A stretch of DNA of 50,115 nucleotides from Candidatus Cloacimonadota bacterium (GCA_018645365.1 JABGOP010000008.1:1801-51915), one strand, 5' to 3'; numbered from the stretch's first letter, positions 28,901-37,437 are shown. Notes: generated from the sequence alone by a model not told the origin. Made by a program: numbers and translations.

Positions 28901-29180
28901 AGCGATTGATGGCGAGATTGGATTAGAGCTGGCACAAACCAAAAATCCAGCGTTAATTTTATTAGATATCAATCTACCAAAAATGGACGGATTCGAAGTT
29001 TTACAGAAATTAAAAATGAATGAAAAAACAAAAAATATTCCAACGATAGCTTTGACGGCAATGGCAATGAAAGGCGACAAAGAAAAAATCCTGTCTGCTG
29101 GGTTTGATGGTTATATGTCCAAGCCGATTGATCCTGTTCTGTTGATCGAAAAAATCGCAAACCGTTTGAAGGAGAAGTGA
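25902..29180 (+). CDS. PAS hybrid sensor histidine kinase with three receiver domains
   Basis: The 1092-residue soluble kinase has an N-terminal coiled-coil, three PAS-like domains (about 40-160, 165-290, 295-445), a HisKA domain with FLSNMSHELRTPLNS (phospho-His in SHELRTP), an HATPase_c domain with the N, G1 (DDGIGI) and G2 (GSGLGL) boxes, and three receivers with phospho-Asp motifs LDIVMP, LDLMMP and LDINLP. The second PAS holds several Cys (CHNFICPAEEKNCP), which could bind a metal or respond to redox. There is no membrane segment, so it senses an internal signal. ATG 25902 is chosen for GGAGGGG 6 nt upstream. Its stop overlaps the next start by one base. Confidence 0.93.
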   Translation: MENYTKLSREELIAELQKFDNEREQCHHQIEELTRTKNELNESRQHFKNLFNTMVDPVVIVDGKGKFLDITEKVAQITGFKKEELIGKNFLKTDIVSAKSKKILLKNLVKRMMGFKIKPYTVDILTKEGLKIPHEVNAAKIIYKNKPADMVIFREVVAREEAKNKLIERDEYITTILNTTQAGIVVIEEDTHKIIDINPKAAEMIGAKEKKIVGQICHNFICPAEEKNCPISDLEQNIDNDERILIRADKTQIKILKTVKRSILNGRECLVESFVDISELKQTEVNLQKSQTEYKNLFEYSPISMWLEDFSEIKKKVDLLKKDGIDDVEKYLHDHPEKLLQCIQNVKVIDVNKATLTSVGAHNKQELFDNIHKVFREESRDVFIKEVGAIARGETFFRGIGINHTLNGEKRIVSVSWTVADVNGKSNYEAVHVAINDITVQKQAEKLKIRNIKLMQQKKEIEKANQLKSEFLSNMSHELRTPLNSVIALSRVLLMQSKEKLNSDELNYLEVIERNGKSLLALINDILDISKIEAGKLEVNPQKISVKSTIETICENLMPIAEGKGIKLKIDVPQNLPLLESDSERLFHILQNLASNAVKFTQKGEVIISAKTAKNKMMIEIIDDGIGIHTDDIPHLFEKFKQIDSSSTRNFEGSGLGLTIVHESLKLIGGKIEVDSKVAKGSVFKISLPLKWQFGTIKEAEFKLKKIRSDRKTILIVDDEPYMIQLIADVLEAEGYNSIAALSGREALLLAEKYKPYAITLDIVMPEIDGWEVLQKLKQNPVTSLIPVVIVSKMEDQHTGHALGAVGYVSKPVHRVNLMSEIRKINSAPHSIMVVDDDEFDRATMREIIESEQIETISADGGLKCLKLLENNKPDILVLDLMMPDLSGFGVIEKLQKNPETMKLPVIIVTAKDLTKEDKNRLNGNVASILSKDENTSVNLAAEIRRILQQLDSRKNKVLKFEAVQKIILKQLTNVLVVEDNPDNMTTIKAVLNNRYEILEAIDGEIGLELAQTKNPALILLDINLPKMDGFEVLQKLKMNEKTKNIPTIALTAMAMKGDKEKILSAGFDGYMSKPIDPVLLIEKIANRLKEK

Positions 29181-30226
29181 TGCCAAAAATTTTAGTAATC
29201 GATGATAATATAGATAATCTTATCACTGTAAATGCAGTTTTGAAGAGCTTAATGCCGAATTCTAAAATATCCACATCTATTTCTGGGAAAGAAGGAATAG
29301 AAAAAATAAGAAGAGATGAACCCGATGTGATTTTACTTGATATTCAAATGCCAGAAATGGATGGATTTGAAGTTTGTAAAATTATCAAATCAGATGAAAA
29401 AATTAGGCATATTCCGATAATTTTGATTACTGCTTCCCAAAGTAGTTCACAAGATAGAGCAAATGGGCTGAAATTAGGTGCCGATGCTTTTATCTCGAAA
29501 CCGATTGATGAAGTGGAATTGATTGCCCAAATTAAAGTGGCTTTACGCATTAAAAAATCGGAAGATTTGTTGCGGAATGAAAAAAACATTTTGGAAGATA
29601 AAGTGCGTGAAAAAACGGAACATTTACGCAAAAGTTATGATAAATTGATGGTTTTATTCGATGGGATAATTAACACTCTTGTCGCAGTAGTAGAGGCACG
29701 AGATCCTTATACCGCTGGTCATCAGCAGAATGTTAATAAACTTGCAGTTGCCATTGCAAACGAACTAAATTTAGAGGGAAAGGTAGTTGAATCCATTCAT
29801 ATTGCTTCCATTTTGCACGATATTGGAAAAATATACATTCCTACAGAAATTTTGAGCAAACCAGGAATGTTGACTGATATTGAATTTGAAATGTTAAAAA
29901 AACATCCAGAATTTGGCTATGAAATCTTGAAAAATATAAATTTTGAATTACCAATCGCCGAAATTGTTCATCAACATCATGAAAAGATTGATGGTTCTGG
30001 ATATCCACGGAAATTGAAAGGTGATGATATTTACATTGAAGCAAAAATATTGAGTGTAGCAGATGTGGTTGAAGCAATTATGTCGCACCGACCGTATCGT
30101 GCTTCATTAGGTGTAAATGTTGCTTTGAATGAAATAGTGGAAAATCGAGGCATTTTATATGATGCCAAAGTGGTAGATGCTTGCGTCAAAATTGTGCGCG
30201 GAAATAATATTTTTGAGAAAAAATAA
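29180..30226 (+). CDS. response regulator with HD-GYP c-di-GMP phosphodiesterase domain
   Basis: The 348-residue protein has a receiver domain (1-120; phospho-Asp in LLDIQMP), a linker coiled-coil, and an HD-GYP domain. The latter shows HDIGK, HPEFGYEIL, HHEKIDGSGYP and SVADVVEAIMSHRPYR, i.e. all residues expected of an active enzyme that degrades c-di-GMP. The ATG overlaps the kinase stop by one base, so the hybrid kinase is its likely phosphodonor. Together with the GGDEF gene it forms a make-and-break c-di-GMP unit beside the pilus operon. Confidence 0.94.
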   Translation: MPKILVIDDNIDNLITVNAVLKSLMPNSKISTSISGKEGIEKIRRDEPDVILLDIQMPEMDGFEVCKIIKSDEKIRHIPIILITASQSSSQDRANGLKLGADAFISKPIDEVELIAQIKVALRIKKSEDLLRNEKNILEDKVREKTEHLRKSYDKLMVLFDGIINTLVAVVEARDPYTAGHQQNVNKLAVAIANELNLEGKVVESIHIASILHDIGKIYIPTEILSKPGMLTDIEFEMLKKHPEFGYEILKNINFELPIAEIVHQHHEKIDGSGYPRKLKGDDIYIEAKILSVADVVEAIMSHRPYRASLGVNVALNEIVENRGILYDAKVVDACVKIVRGNNIFEKK

Positions 30227-30230
30227 AAAA

Positions 30231-30255
30231 ATCCCCACAAAGTGGGGATTTTTTA
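30231..30255. terminator. bidirectional terminator between HD-GYP and CBS genes
   Basis: ATCCCCAC (30231-30238) pairs with GTGGGGAT (30242-30249) around AAA, with T runs on both strands. It serves the two convergent genes. Confidence 0.92.
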
Positions 30256-30271
30256 TTTTGAGTAATTTTGT

Positions 30272-30724
30272 TTAGATGTAAGTACCTTGCATGTAATCTG
30301 TTAGATACTTTATTTTCATTTTTGAATCTTTCAGTAAAACACGCACGATATCTCGCATTGAAATTAACTGAATTAAGTTACATCCTTTGATGACGATTGG
30401 AATGTGACGGATTTGTTTTTCGGTCATTACATTCATTAAATATTCAACTGTATCTTCAGGATTTCCAACGATTAGCTCATCACGCTGTGTCATTACATCA
30501 CTTACTTTCAATTGATGGATATTTTCACTTGTGTTGGTTTTGCCGAGTTTTGCCAAGATATCTCGTTCCGAAATAATTCCCATAATACATTCTTCATTCA
30601 TCACAACTACGCAACCAATTTGATGGTGATTGAGTAAACTTACCACTTCACTAATTGTGCTTTCTGGTTTAATTGTAACAGGTTTATTGTGCTTTTTAAA
30701 AACTTCACTAACTCTTTCTTTCAT
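30272..30724 (-). CDS. CBS-domain pair protein
   Basis: A 150-residue cytoplasmic protein made of two CBS domains (about 8-62 and 75-135), seen as IGCVVVMNEECIMGIISERDIL and RHIPIVIKGCNLIQLISMRDIV. CBS pairs bind adenine nucleotides or similar ligands and regulate partner proteins; stand-alone forms have no assigned reaction. GGAGG lies ahead of the ATG. It diverges from the exported-ferredoxin operon, and the shared intergenic region carries an inverted repeat. Confidence 0.88.
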   Translation of the reverse strand: MKERVSEVFKKHNKPVTIKPESTISEVVSLLNHHQIGCVVVMNEECIMGIISERDILAKLGKTNTSENIHQLKVSDVMTQRDELIVGNPEDTVEYLMNVMTEKQIRHIPIVIKGCNLIQLISMRDIVRVLLKDSKMKIKYLTDYMQGTYI

Positions 30725-30761
30725 TAACTTTGTCCTCCATTTTTTTATTTACTTAACCAGC

Positions 30762-30822
30762 TTGCAAAGTTGATGATTTTGTGTCAAATGATTTTTGCGT
30801 AATTTTGAGAATCACTTTGCAA
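30762..30822. promoter_or_regulatory. 9-bp inverted repeat and candidate -35 in divergent intergenic region
   Basis: TTGCAAAGT (30762-30770) and ACTTTGCAA (30814-30822) are perfect inverted copies 43 bp apart, between the CBS gene and the ferredoxin operon. A consensus-like TTGACA lies at 30836-30841, but I see no good -10 at the right distance. Possible operator for either gene. Confidence 0.4.
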
Positions 30823-30920
30823 AATCAATTTCTGCTTGACAAGAAAAAAGTGTTTTTCAGAATGATTTTTTCCATAAACTATGTTAATTTTTTGAATAAA
30901 ATAATGCTAAAAAAGAGAGA

Positions 30921-30940
30921 TGGAACGGAAATTGTGGCTA
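30921..30940 (+). promoter_or_regulatory. leader motif related to those before pilin and dsbD
   Basis: TGGAACGGAAATTGTGGCTA resembles TGGAACGCAAATTGCGTTCT before the pilin and the dsbD leader sequence GGAATGGAAATTGCGTTCTA. All three lie within about 50 nt of a start codon. Function unknown. Confidence 0.35.
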
Positions 30941-30969
30941 AATTCGTTAGATATTTTAGGAGAAGGTAA

Positions 30970-31512
30970 ATGAAAAAAATATTAATTTTGACACTAAGTT
31001 TGTTTTTGTTATTTTTCATGATTCATCTGTTTTCTGAAGCTGAAAAAACAGTGGAGGTTACAAAATATAATGGAAAATTGAAGCAAATTGGCGATAATTG
31101 GTTTTTAAATACAGGTGAAGATTTTTTTGAATTATCTTTAGCACCTTCATCATTTTTGGCAGAAAATAAAATTGAGTTAGTATCGAAATCAAAAGTTTAT
31201 TTGAATGGAAATTTCAAAGAAGATGTAATTGATGTTTTTACAATTTTCACCGAAAAAGACAGCGTCAATTTACGTGATGAGTTTGGTAATAAATTGTGGG
31301 AAATGTCTAAAATTAAACCGTATTTAGTTAATGCAAAAAGATGTATTGGATGTCGTTTGTGCACCTTTAACTGTCCCACAAATGCCATCGAGATGGTGAA
31401 TGGTGTTGCCGTCATCGATGCTGATAATTGCATTGCTTGTGGTATTTGTGCAGATGGAAATGGTAAAAAATATCGTGGTTGTCCAGTTGGAGCAATCTCG
31501 CAAATAGAATGA
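30970..31512 (+). CDS. exported 2[4Fe-4S] ferredoxin-domain protein A
   Basis: The 180-residue product starts with MKKILILTLSLFLLFFMIHL, a Sec-type signal or membrane anchor without a twin arginine. A ~90-residue region of no known family follows, then a bacterial ferredoxin domain. Ligand cysteines are 125, 128, 131 and 135 (C-x2-C-x2-C-x3-CP) and 154, 157, 160 and 171; the last gap is ten residues rather than three. It should carry two [4Fe-4S] clusters outside the cytoplasmic membrane. It opens a seven-gene operon with very short spacings; its stop overlaps the next start (ATGA). I know no characterised homolog with this layout. Confidence 0.85.
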   Translation: MKKILILTLSLFLLFFMIHLFSEAEKTVEVTKYNGKLKQIGDNWFLNTGEDFFELSLAPSSFLAENKIELVSKSKVYLNGNFKEDVIDVFTIFTEKDSVNLRDEFGNKLWEMSKIKPYLVNAKRCIGCRLCTFNCPTNAIEMVNGVAVIDADNCIACGICADGNGKKYRGCPVGAISQIE

Positions 31513-32063
31513 ATTTTTTTCTGTTTTTAACTCTTTTATTGACTTTAATGAGTTGCTCAGATACAATCACAAAAAGCGATTTTTCGCCAGTTGAATCAAT
31601 GAATGAGCTTTCATTAACAGTGGATATTCCATTTTCTGAGATGGCAGATTCGCTCATTATCAAATATCATTTTTTAGAAAAAATTACAGAAACAAACTGG
31701 GAAACTGTTTTTGATTTTGAGACTATAGAATATGCACCAAGAATTATTTTTGAATTTTCCAAAATTGATTCAAATTTTTTACCAATGAATTTTACCGATT
31801 ACTATTTTTGTTTCGGTATTAAAACAAAAAATAGAGAAGTTATTTCTGATTCAATTTTTACAGTTGATGGCAATGTGAAAACAAAAGTTATTTCGCCAAA
31901 ATGCATCGGTTGTTGGGAGTGTGTTTCAGCTTGCGATTATGATGCAATTTTCCAAAATGCTAACAAAGCGGTGATAGATTTAGAAAAATGCGTGCGGTGT
32001 GGTAAGTGCATTACAGCATGTAATTTAGACGGGAATAAAGCAATAGAATTTTACATTAAATAA
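31509..32063 (+). CDS. exported 2[4Fe-4S] ferredoxin-domain lipoprotein B
   Basis: The 184-residue product has a lipoprotein signal ending LTLMSC (lipid Cys 16). A ~110-residue beta-rich middle region is unrecognised. The C-terminal ferredoxin domain has cysteines 132, 135, 138, 142 and 161, 164, 167, 171, both with the C-x2-C-x2-C-x3-C spacing. I start at ATG 31509, which overlaps the previous stop by four bases and gives the lipobox at the right distance; the frame is open 30 bases further upstream without one. Protein B is predicted to be membrane-anchored on the periplasmic side or in the outer membrane. Confidence 0.85.
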   Translation: MNFFLFLTLLLTLMSCSDTITKSDFSPVESMNELSLTVDIPFSEMADSLIIKYHFLEKITETNWETVFDFETIEYAPRIIFEFSKIDSNFLPMNFTDYYFCFGIKTKNREVISDSIFTVDGNVKTKVISPKCIGCWECVSACDYDAIFQNANKAVIDLEKCVRCGKCITACNLDGNKAIEFYIK

Positions 32064-32072
32064 GGAGATTTT

Positions 32073-32609
32073 ATGAAAAAACAAATATATTTAGCATTAA
32101 TTGGTATCATTATTTTGGGGTCATTATTTGCAATTTCAAGATTAGTTTATCAAATTGATCCTGGACCTTGCGTGAATTGTGGTCATTGTGTAAACCCTTG
32201 TCCGAATGACGCTATTTATTATGACACAACGATTTACAATTATCAAATTGATACTGACCTTTGTGATGGTTGTGGGACTTGCGTAAATTATTGTAACCGG
32301 AATGCCATTCATCCAGTTGAAGTTAGTTCTGATGATAACGAAATTCAAAGTATAGATGAAATGATTAGCAATTATCCTAACCCATTTAAAAATTCAACAA
32401 CTATTTCATTTGCATTGAAAAATAATAATTCTGATGTGTCTATTGAAATTTATAATTTAAAGGGGCAGATGATTGAAAAATTAGATGTTCAAAATTCGCA
32501 AACAGAAATTACTTGGAATGCTGATAAACTACCTTCAGGAACTTATTTTTATAAATTACGAGCAAACGGTAAATTTAGCTCAATGAAAAAAATGACTTTG
32601 ATTAAATAA
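32073..32609 (+). CDS. secreted 2[4Fe-4S] ferredoxin with C-terminal surface-sorting domain
   Basis: The 178-residue product has a signal peptide (about 1-20, cut near LFA), a ferredoxin domain with cysteines 33, 36, 39, 43 and 64, 67, 70, 74, and then a complete sorting domain at about 99-178 (SNYPNPFKNSTTISF … EIYNLKGQ … GTYFYKL … KKMTLIK). The same domain ends the other secreted proteins in this window and is used for transport across or anchoring to the outer membrane in T9SS-type systems. A ferredoxin with such a tail implies a low-potential Fe-S protein at the cell surface. GGAG precedes the ATG. Confidence 0.88.
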   Translation: MKKQIYLALIGIIILGSLFAISRLVYQIDPGPCVNCGHCVNPCPNDAIYYDTTIYNYQIDTDLCDGCGTCVNYCNRNAIHPVEVSSDDNEIQSIDEMISNYPNPFKNSTTISFALKNNNSDVSIEIYNLKGQMIEKLDVQNSQTEITWNADKLPSGTYFYKLRANGKFSSMKKMTLIK

Positions 32610-32848
32610 TGAGAAGAAATCTAATTGTAATTTTACTGGTAATAATTTCAACACTGTTTGCAGTCGCAAATTGGAAGATTATTGTCGATAAATCTGAATG
32701 TGTCGGTTGTTCGGATTGCGTAAAAGTATGTCCAGTTGATGCAATTCAAATAATTGATGGCAAGGCAATAATCAATGTTGAAGAATGTATTAGTTGCGAA
32801 ATTTGTGTAAAATCTTGCACTTATGATGCGATTTTAAAAGTAAAATGA
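32609..32848 (+). CDS. small exported 2[4Fe-4S] ferredoxin D
   Basis: A 79-residue protein: signal or anchor MRRNLIVILLVIISTLFAVA, then a bare bacterial ferredoxin with cysteines 31, 34, 37, 41 and 60, 63, 66, 70. The two Arg near the start do not form a full Tat motif (no S/T-R-R-x-F-L-K). Its ATG shares a base with the previous stop and its own stop overlaps the next start by four, so translation is coupled. Confidence 0.85.
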   Translation: MRRNLIVILLVIISTLFAVANWKIIVDKSECVGCSDCVKVCPVDAIQIIDGKAIINVEECISCEICVKSCTYDAILKVK

Positions 32849-33084
32849 AAAAAGTCATATTATCAGCTTTATTGGTTGTTATTTTTCTGATTGCATGCGA
32901 TAAAATTAGTAAGGCTCAATTTTTTGTGGATAGCTCAGCTTGTAATTCTTGTGGTATTTGCATTTCAGTTTGTCCAGCCGATGCAATCGAATTTGATGAA
33001 AATAATAAAGCAATTATTGACCAAACTAAATGTACTCAATGTGGCGAATGCATTCTAGTTTGTCCTCAAGATGCAATCTACTAA
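32845..33084 (+). CDS. small exported 2[4Fe-4S] ferredoxin lipoprotein E
   Basis: A 79-residue lipoprotein: signal with VIFLIAC (lipid Cys 18) followed by Asp, then a ferredoxin with cysteines 33, 36, 39, 43 and 63, 66, 69, 73. Both halves have the standard CxxCxxCxxxCP. The mature part is little more than the cofactor domain, which points to an electron-transfer function. The OM barrel gene starts at the next base. Confidence 0.86.
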   Translation: MKKVILSALLVVIFLIACDKISKAQFFVDSSACNSCGICISVCPADAIEFDENNKAIIDQTKCTQCGECILVCPQDAIY

Positions 33085-34218
33085 ATGAAACGGATAATTT
33101 TAGCAGTTTTATTGTTGCCTTTTGTTTTGAATGCTGATATTTCGCATTTATTTAAAACAGACTTTAGGCAAATTTCAATATCAGATTCATCAGCTTTGAA
33201 TACAAAAGTATTATACCAGTTAGAGAGCGAAATTGCACCAAATATATTTTTGCAAATTTATAATAAATATTACCAATCTGAAAAAATAATGAGTATGCGT
33301 AACGTAGATAAATATAATGAGGTAAAGCTGAAGCTAGAGTTTATTGGGAACATGTTTTACGGTAAATTGCAAATAGGCGATAGACGCTTCGATGCAGATT
33401 ACAAAGAGGATACTTTTAGTGCCAATATTTACCAAAAGATAAAACAAAAAAATGTGCAAAATGTTGATGTGAGAATAAAAAATAATTGGCGTAATTTACA
33501 GATATCATTCTTTAGTAAATATCGAAATTTGGCATTTGATTCTTATTTAAATGATGATATGAGTTCTGAATTTGACCGAGATTTATATCTGAAATCAGGG
33601 ATTATTTATAAAATTAATGATGAGTTTAATTTTTTTTGTGATGGTTATTTCAAAGACGATTTGAATATCTCAAACTTATTAAATCAGACTATTTTTAACA
33701 GTGGAATTCAATTTCAAAAAAGGATAAATTATTCCAGTTTTTTAGAAGCGAAAACTGAGTATCAATATGATAGCTTTAGTCAATTTGATCATAATTATTT
33801 TAGTCAGTTGCGTCTTACAAAAAAGCTTAGCAATAATGTTGCTGGATTTGTCTCATACTTGAATAGGTCGTGCTTTGAACAGAATAAATTTTACCGTATT
33901 TCGACAGTTTTACGCACTCATGTTAAATTTAGCGATTTTACGAAATTTTCGCAAGATTCATTTTATATTCTGGGATGCAAATATAATCCAGAAAATTTAG
34001 GAACAAACGCATTCGTGGAATTTAAACAGATATTTAAATCAAGAATATTTTTTTTTGGTGGATTAAAAATTGCTCCAGAATTATTTAAAAAATATGATTT
34101 TGGTATTGAATATTTATTTTCATCAACCAAAAATATTTGGTTAAAAGCAGAAGAAATAGTTTATAAAAATAGATTTTCAAAAAATGTGATTTCAGCTGGA
34201 ACTTCGCTGAGGTTTTAG
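33085..34218 (+). CDS. predicted outer membrane beta-barrel protein
   Basis: The 377-residue product has a signal peptide (cut near LNA), no long hydrophobic helices, many alternating amphipathic strands with aromatic girdles, and a terminal Phe (SLRF), all typical of an OM barrel. I do not recognise a specific family. It directly follows ferredoxin E without a gap and is followed after 8 bp by the CcdA-like gene. In this operon it could be a porin-like sheath for, or partner of, the Fe-S proteins. Confidence 0.72.
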   Translation: MKRIILAVLLLPFVLNADISHLFKTDFRQISISDSSALNTKVLYQLESEIAPNIFLQIYNKYYQSEKIMSMRNVDKYNEVKLKLEFIGNMFYGKLQIGDRRFDADYKEDTFSANIYQKIKQKNVQNVDVRIKNNWRNLQISFFSKYRNLAFDSYLNDDMSSEFDRDLYLKSGIIYKINDEFNFFCDGYFKDDLNISNLLNQTIFNSGIQFQKRINYSSFLEAKTEYQYDSFSQFDHNYFSQLRLTKKLSNNVAGFVSYLNRSCFEQNKFYRISTVLRTHVKFSDFTKFSQDSFYILGCKYNPENLGTNAFVEFKQIFKSRIFFFGGLKIAPELFKKYDFGIEYLFSSTKNIWLKAEEIVYKNRFSKNVISAGTSLRF

Positions 34219-34226
34219 GAGATAGA

Positions 34227-35192
34227 ATGTTCGAAACTTTACTAAATGGTGCTGCCTTGGGGTTAGCTACTGGCACTTCATGCCTTGCAACTTGTTCCCC
34301 AATTTACCTTCCTTACCTTATTTCGGAAGATAGAAAATTAAGTAAAAGTTTATTGGCGGTAATGGAAATATCTGCTGGTAGATTTGTTTCATATTTGGCT
34401 TTTGGCGCATTAGCTGGTTTTGCGGGTGCAAAAATAGCGACTACAAACCGAGAAATATTTACCTCGATTGCCTACATTTTACTATCAATTTATTTAGTCT
34501 TTTCGGCGGTACGAACAAATCGAAAATCTAAAGGTTGTAATATCCCTAAAATGACAAAATTTACTCAAAATGGAATATTTTTAGGTATTTTAACGGGAAT
34601 TAACTTTTGTCCTTCTTTTCTTATTGCACTTTCTAAAGCGGTAGATTTGGGCGGTGTAACAAGTGGCATGATGCTTTTTCTTGGCTTCTTCTTTGGAACA
34701 TCTGTCTTTCTGATTCCACTCGCTTTTATCGGCCAACTATCGAAAGTTTCTATCATTAAGACCGTTGCTCAATATGCTTCAATTCTTGTTGCAATCTGGT
34801 TTACATTCGCTGGCGTGAATGGCTTGAAACATTATTATGAACACCAAAAATCCGCTGAGAATACACGCTATGTGGAAGTTTTTAAACAAGAAAACAATAT
34901 AATCATCATTAGTTCGCAAGATAATTGGGAATATTTTAGCATTTTGCGTGATTCTTTGCAAAAATATTCGGCTAACAAAATAACGATTGCAGAAGGGAAT
35001 ATTGGTATTTTAAAAAATATTCCATCCCCCAAAATTTTGTTTTTAGATGCTGAAATACCAGTAAATGAACTTAATGAATTTGATTATTTTGTAGTTGAAA
35101 ATAACCATGATATTTCAAAAATAATTAAGTTTGTACAACAATATACATTTAAAACGAGCACGAATTTGCATTGGGAATTCAAAAAAAAATAA
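34227..35192 (+). CDS. CcdA/DsbD-type inner-membrane transporter with C-terminal extension
   Basis: The 321-residue product has six predicted membrane helices (about 5-205) of the DsbD_2/CcdA (TauE/SafE-annotated) type. TM1 carries Cys 19 and Cys 23 in SCLATCSPIYLPYL and TM4 carries Cys 128 in GINFCPSF, the positions of the CcdA redox pair that passes reducing equivalents from cytoplasmic thioredoxin outward. A soluble C-terminal part (about 206-321) has no Cys and no family I recognise. As last gene of the exported-ferredoxin operon it could supply electrons, or keep cluster-ligand cysteines reduced before metal insertion. Confidence 0.82.
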   Translation: MFETLLNGAALGLATGTSCLATCSPIYLPYLISEDRKLSKSLLAVMEISAGRFVSYLAFGALAGFAGAKIATTNREIFTSIAYILLSIYLVFSAVRTNRKSKGCNIPKMTKFTQNGIFLGILTGINFCPSFLIALSKAVDLGGVTSGMMLFLGFFFGTSVFLIPLAFIGQLSKVSIIKTVAQYASILVAIWFTFAGVNGLKHYYEHQKSAENTRYVEVFKQENNIIIISSQDNWEYFSILRDSLQKYSANKITIAEGNIGILKNIPSPKILFLDAEIPVNELNEFDYFVVENNHDISKIIKFVQQYTFKTSTNLHWEFKKK

Positions 35193-35202
35193 CATAGAAA
35201 AA

Positions 35203-35223
35203 ACTATTTCTAAATGAAATAGT
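35203..35223 (+). other. hairpin without T tract after ferredoxin operon
   Basis: ACTATTTC (35203-35210) and GAAATAGT (35216-35223) form an 8-bp stem with a TAAAT loop. There is no T run, so it is a weak terminator or a regulatory palindrome. The rest of the gap to gdhA holds only its promoter. Confidence 0.4.
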
Positions 35224-35319
35224 CACAAAAATACAACAAGTAAAAACCATACTAACTTACTTTAAAATAGTGAGATACTATGGCTTATTATTCTGGTAGC
35301 AAAAATATTTTCAAAATAC

Positions 35320-36709
<1,390 letters not shown>

Positions 36710-36723
36710 ATTTAGCATGATAT

Positions 36724-36751
36724 AAAAAACCCCGATTTTTCGGGGTTTTTT
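36724..36751. terminator. bidirectional terminator between gdhA and DUF2161-like gene
   Basis: AAAAAACCCCGA and TCGGGGTTTTTT form a stem around TTTT (centre near 36738). Both strands have T runs; it closes gdhA and the convergent minus-strand gene, whose stop lies at its edge. Confidence 0.92.
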
Positions 36752-37436
36752 ATTTTATTAATTTTTGATATTTTTTGACTAAATCTGGGAACTCTTTCAA
36801 AACAGTTTCCCCTTTTATGGTGATGCCATAAATGCCATGCTCAATTCGTTCGAACCATCCGTAAAAATTATTGTACAAAATGGAGAGAGTTTTGGGACCA
36901 CAATTTAATTTTCGCAAGTTTTTGGGCGTTGTGGAACCAAAGTGCTGCAAATATATCGCAATTTGAATAGCATTTTCTTTGTAAGCTGTCACTATCTTTT
37001 TTCGGTTAATGCCACCTGTATTGAGATTTGCAGAACGATTTTCAATTTCTTTCAAAACTGCTCTTCTTCGCTTTGAAATTTTCTTTTTTTGAAATTTGAT
37101 GGGGTGGAATACAATTTCAATTGGGTTTTCTATATTTTCGGAATCAACGAGTAAAAGTCCTAACTCTAATCGTCGCAAAATATGTTTGATTCCTTGCCAC
37201 CTTTTTCTGTTTTTTATGGCAGATTTTGGGATTGCCACATAGACTGAATCGGTGATGCGTTGTCTATCTGTTGCTTGAATTAGTAATTGGATGTTAATGC
37301 TCAATTTTAGTTCGATAATGATAAGTTCATCATCTTTTGTTGCAGTAATGTCACAGTTTTTTACTTCTGCTCGTACGGTGTAGTTAGCTTTTTCTAAATA
37401 TTCTTTTATCGGCACAAAAAGATCAGATTCTTTCAT
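36750..37436 (-). CDS. DUF2161-like predicted PD-(D/E)XK phosphodiesterase
   Basis: A 228-residue protein. The N-terminal ~100 residues show the PD-(D/E)XK pattern: an acidic residue in CDITATKDD and IIIELKL (E-x-K) on the following strand. This agrees with the DUF2161 family of putative nuclease-fold enzymes. The C-terminal part resembles a winged-helix (PKNLRKLNCGPKTLSILYNNFYGWF). The substrate is unknown. It follows the GNAT gene by one base and probably shares its transcript. Confidence 0.72.
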   Translation of the reverse strand: MKESDLFVPIKEYLEKANYTVRAEVKNCDITATKDDELIIIELKLSINIQLLIQATDRQRITDSVYVAIPKSAIKNRKRWQGIKHILRRLELGLLLVDSENIENPIEIVFHPIKFQKKKISKRRRAVLKEIENRSANLNTGGINRKKIVTAYKENAIQIAIYLQHFGSTTPKNLRKLNCGPKTLSILYNNFYGWFERIEHGIYGITIKGETVLKEFPDLVKKYQKLIK

Positions 37437-37437
37437 T

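Noticed and set aside
30781-30969. 62-codon frame before the ferredoxin operon
   Set aside because: No ribosome binding site, biased composition, and it covers the putative promoter and leader; treated as non-coding.
34227-35192. Sulfite exporter (TauE/SafE) as literal function
   Set aside because: Cys positions in TM1 and TM4 match CcdA/DsbD electron transporters better; sulfite export has no support here.
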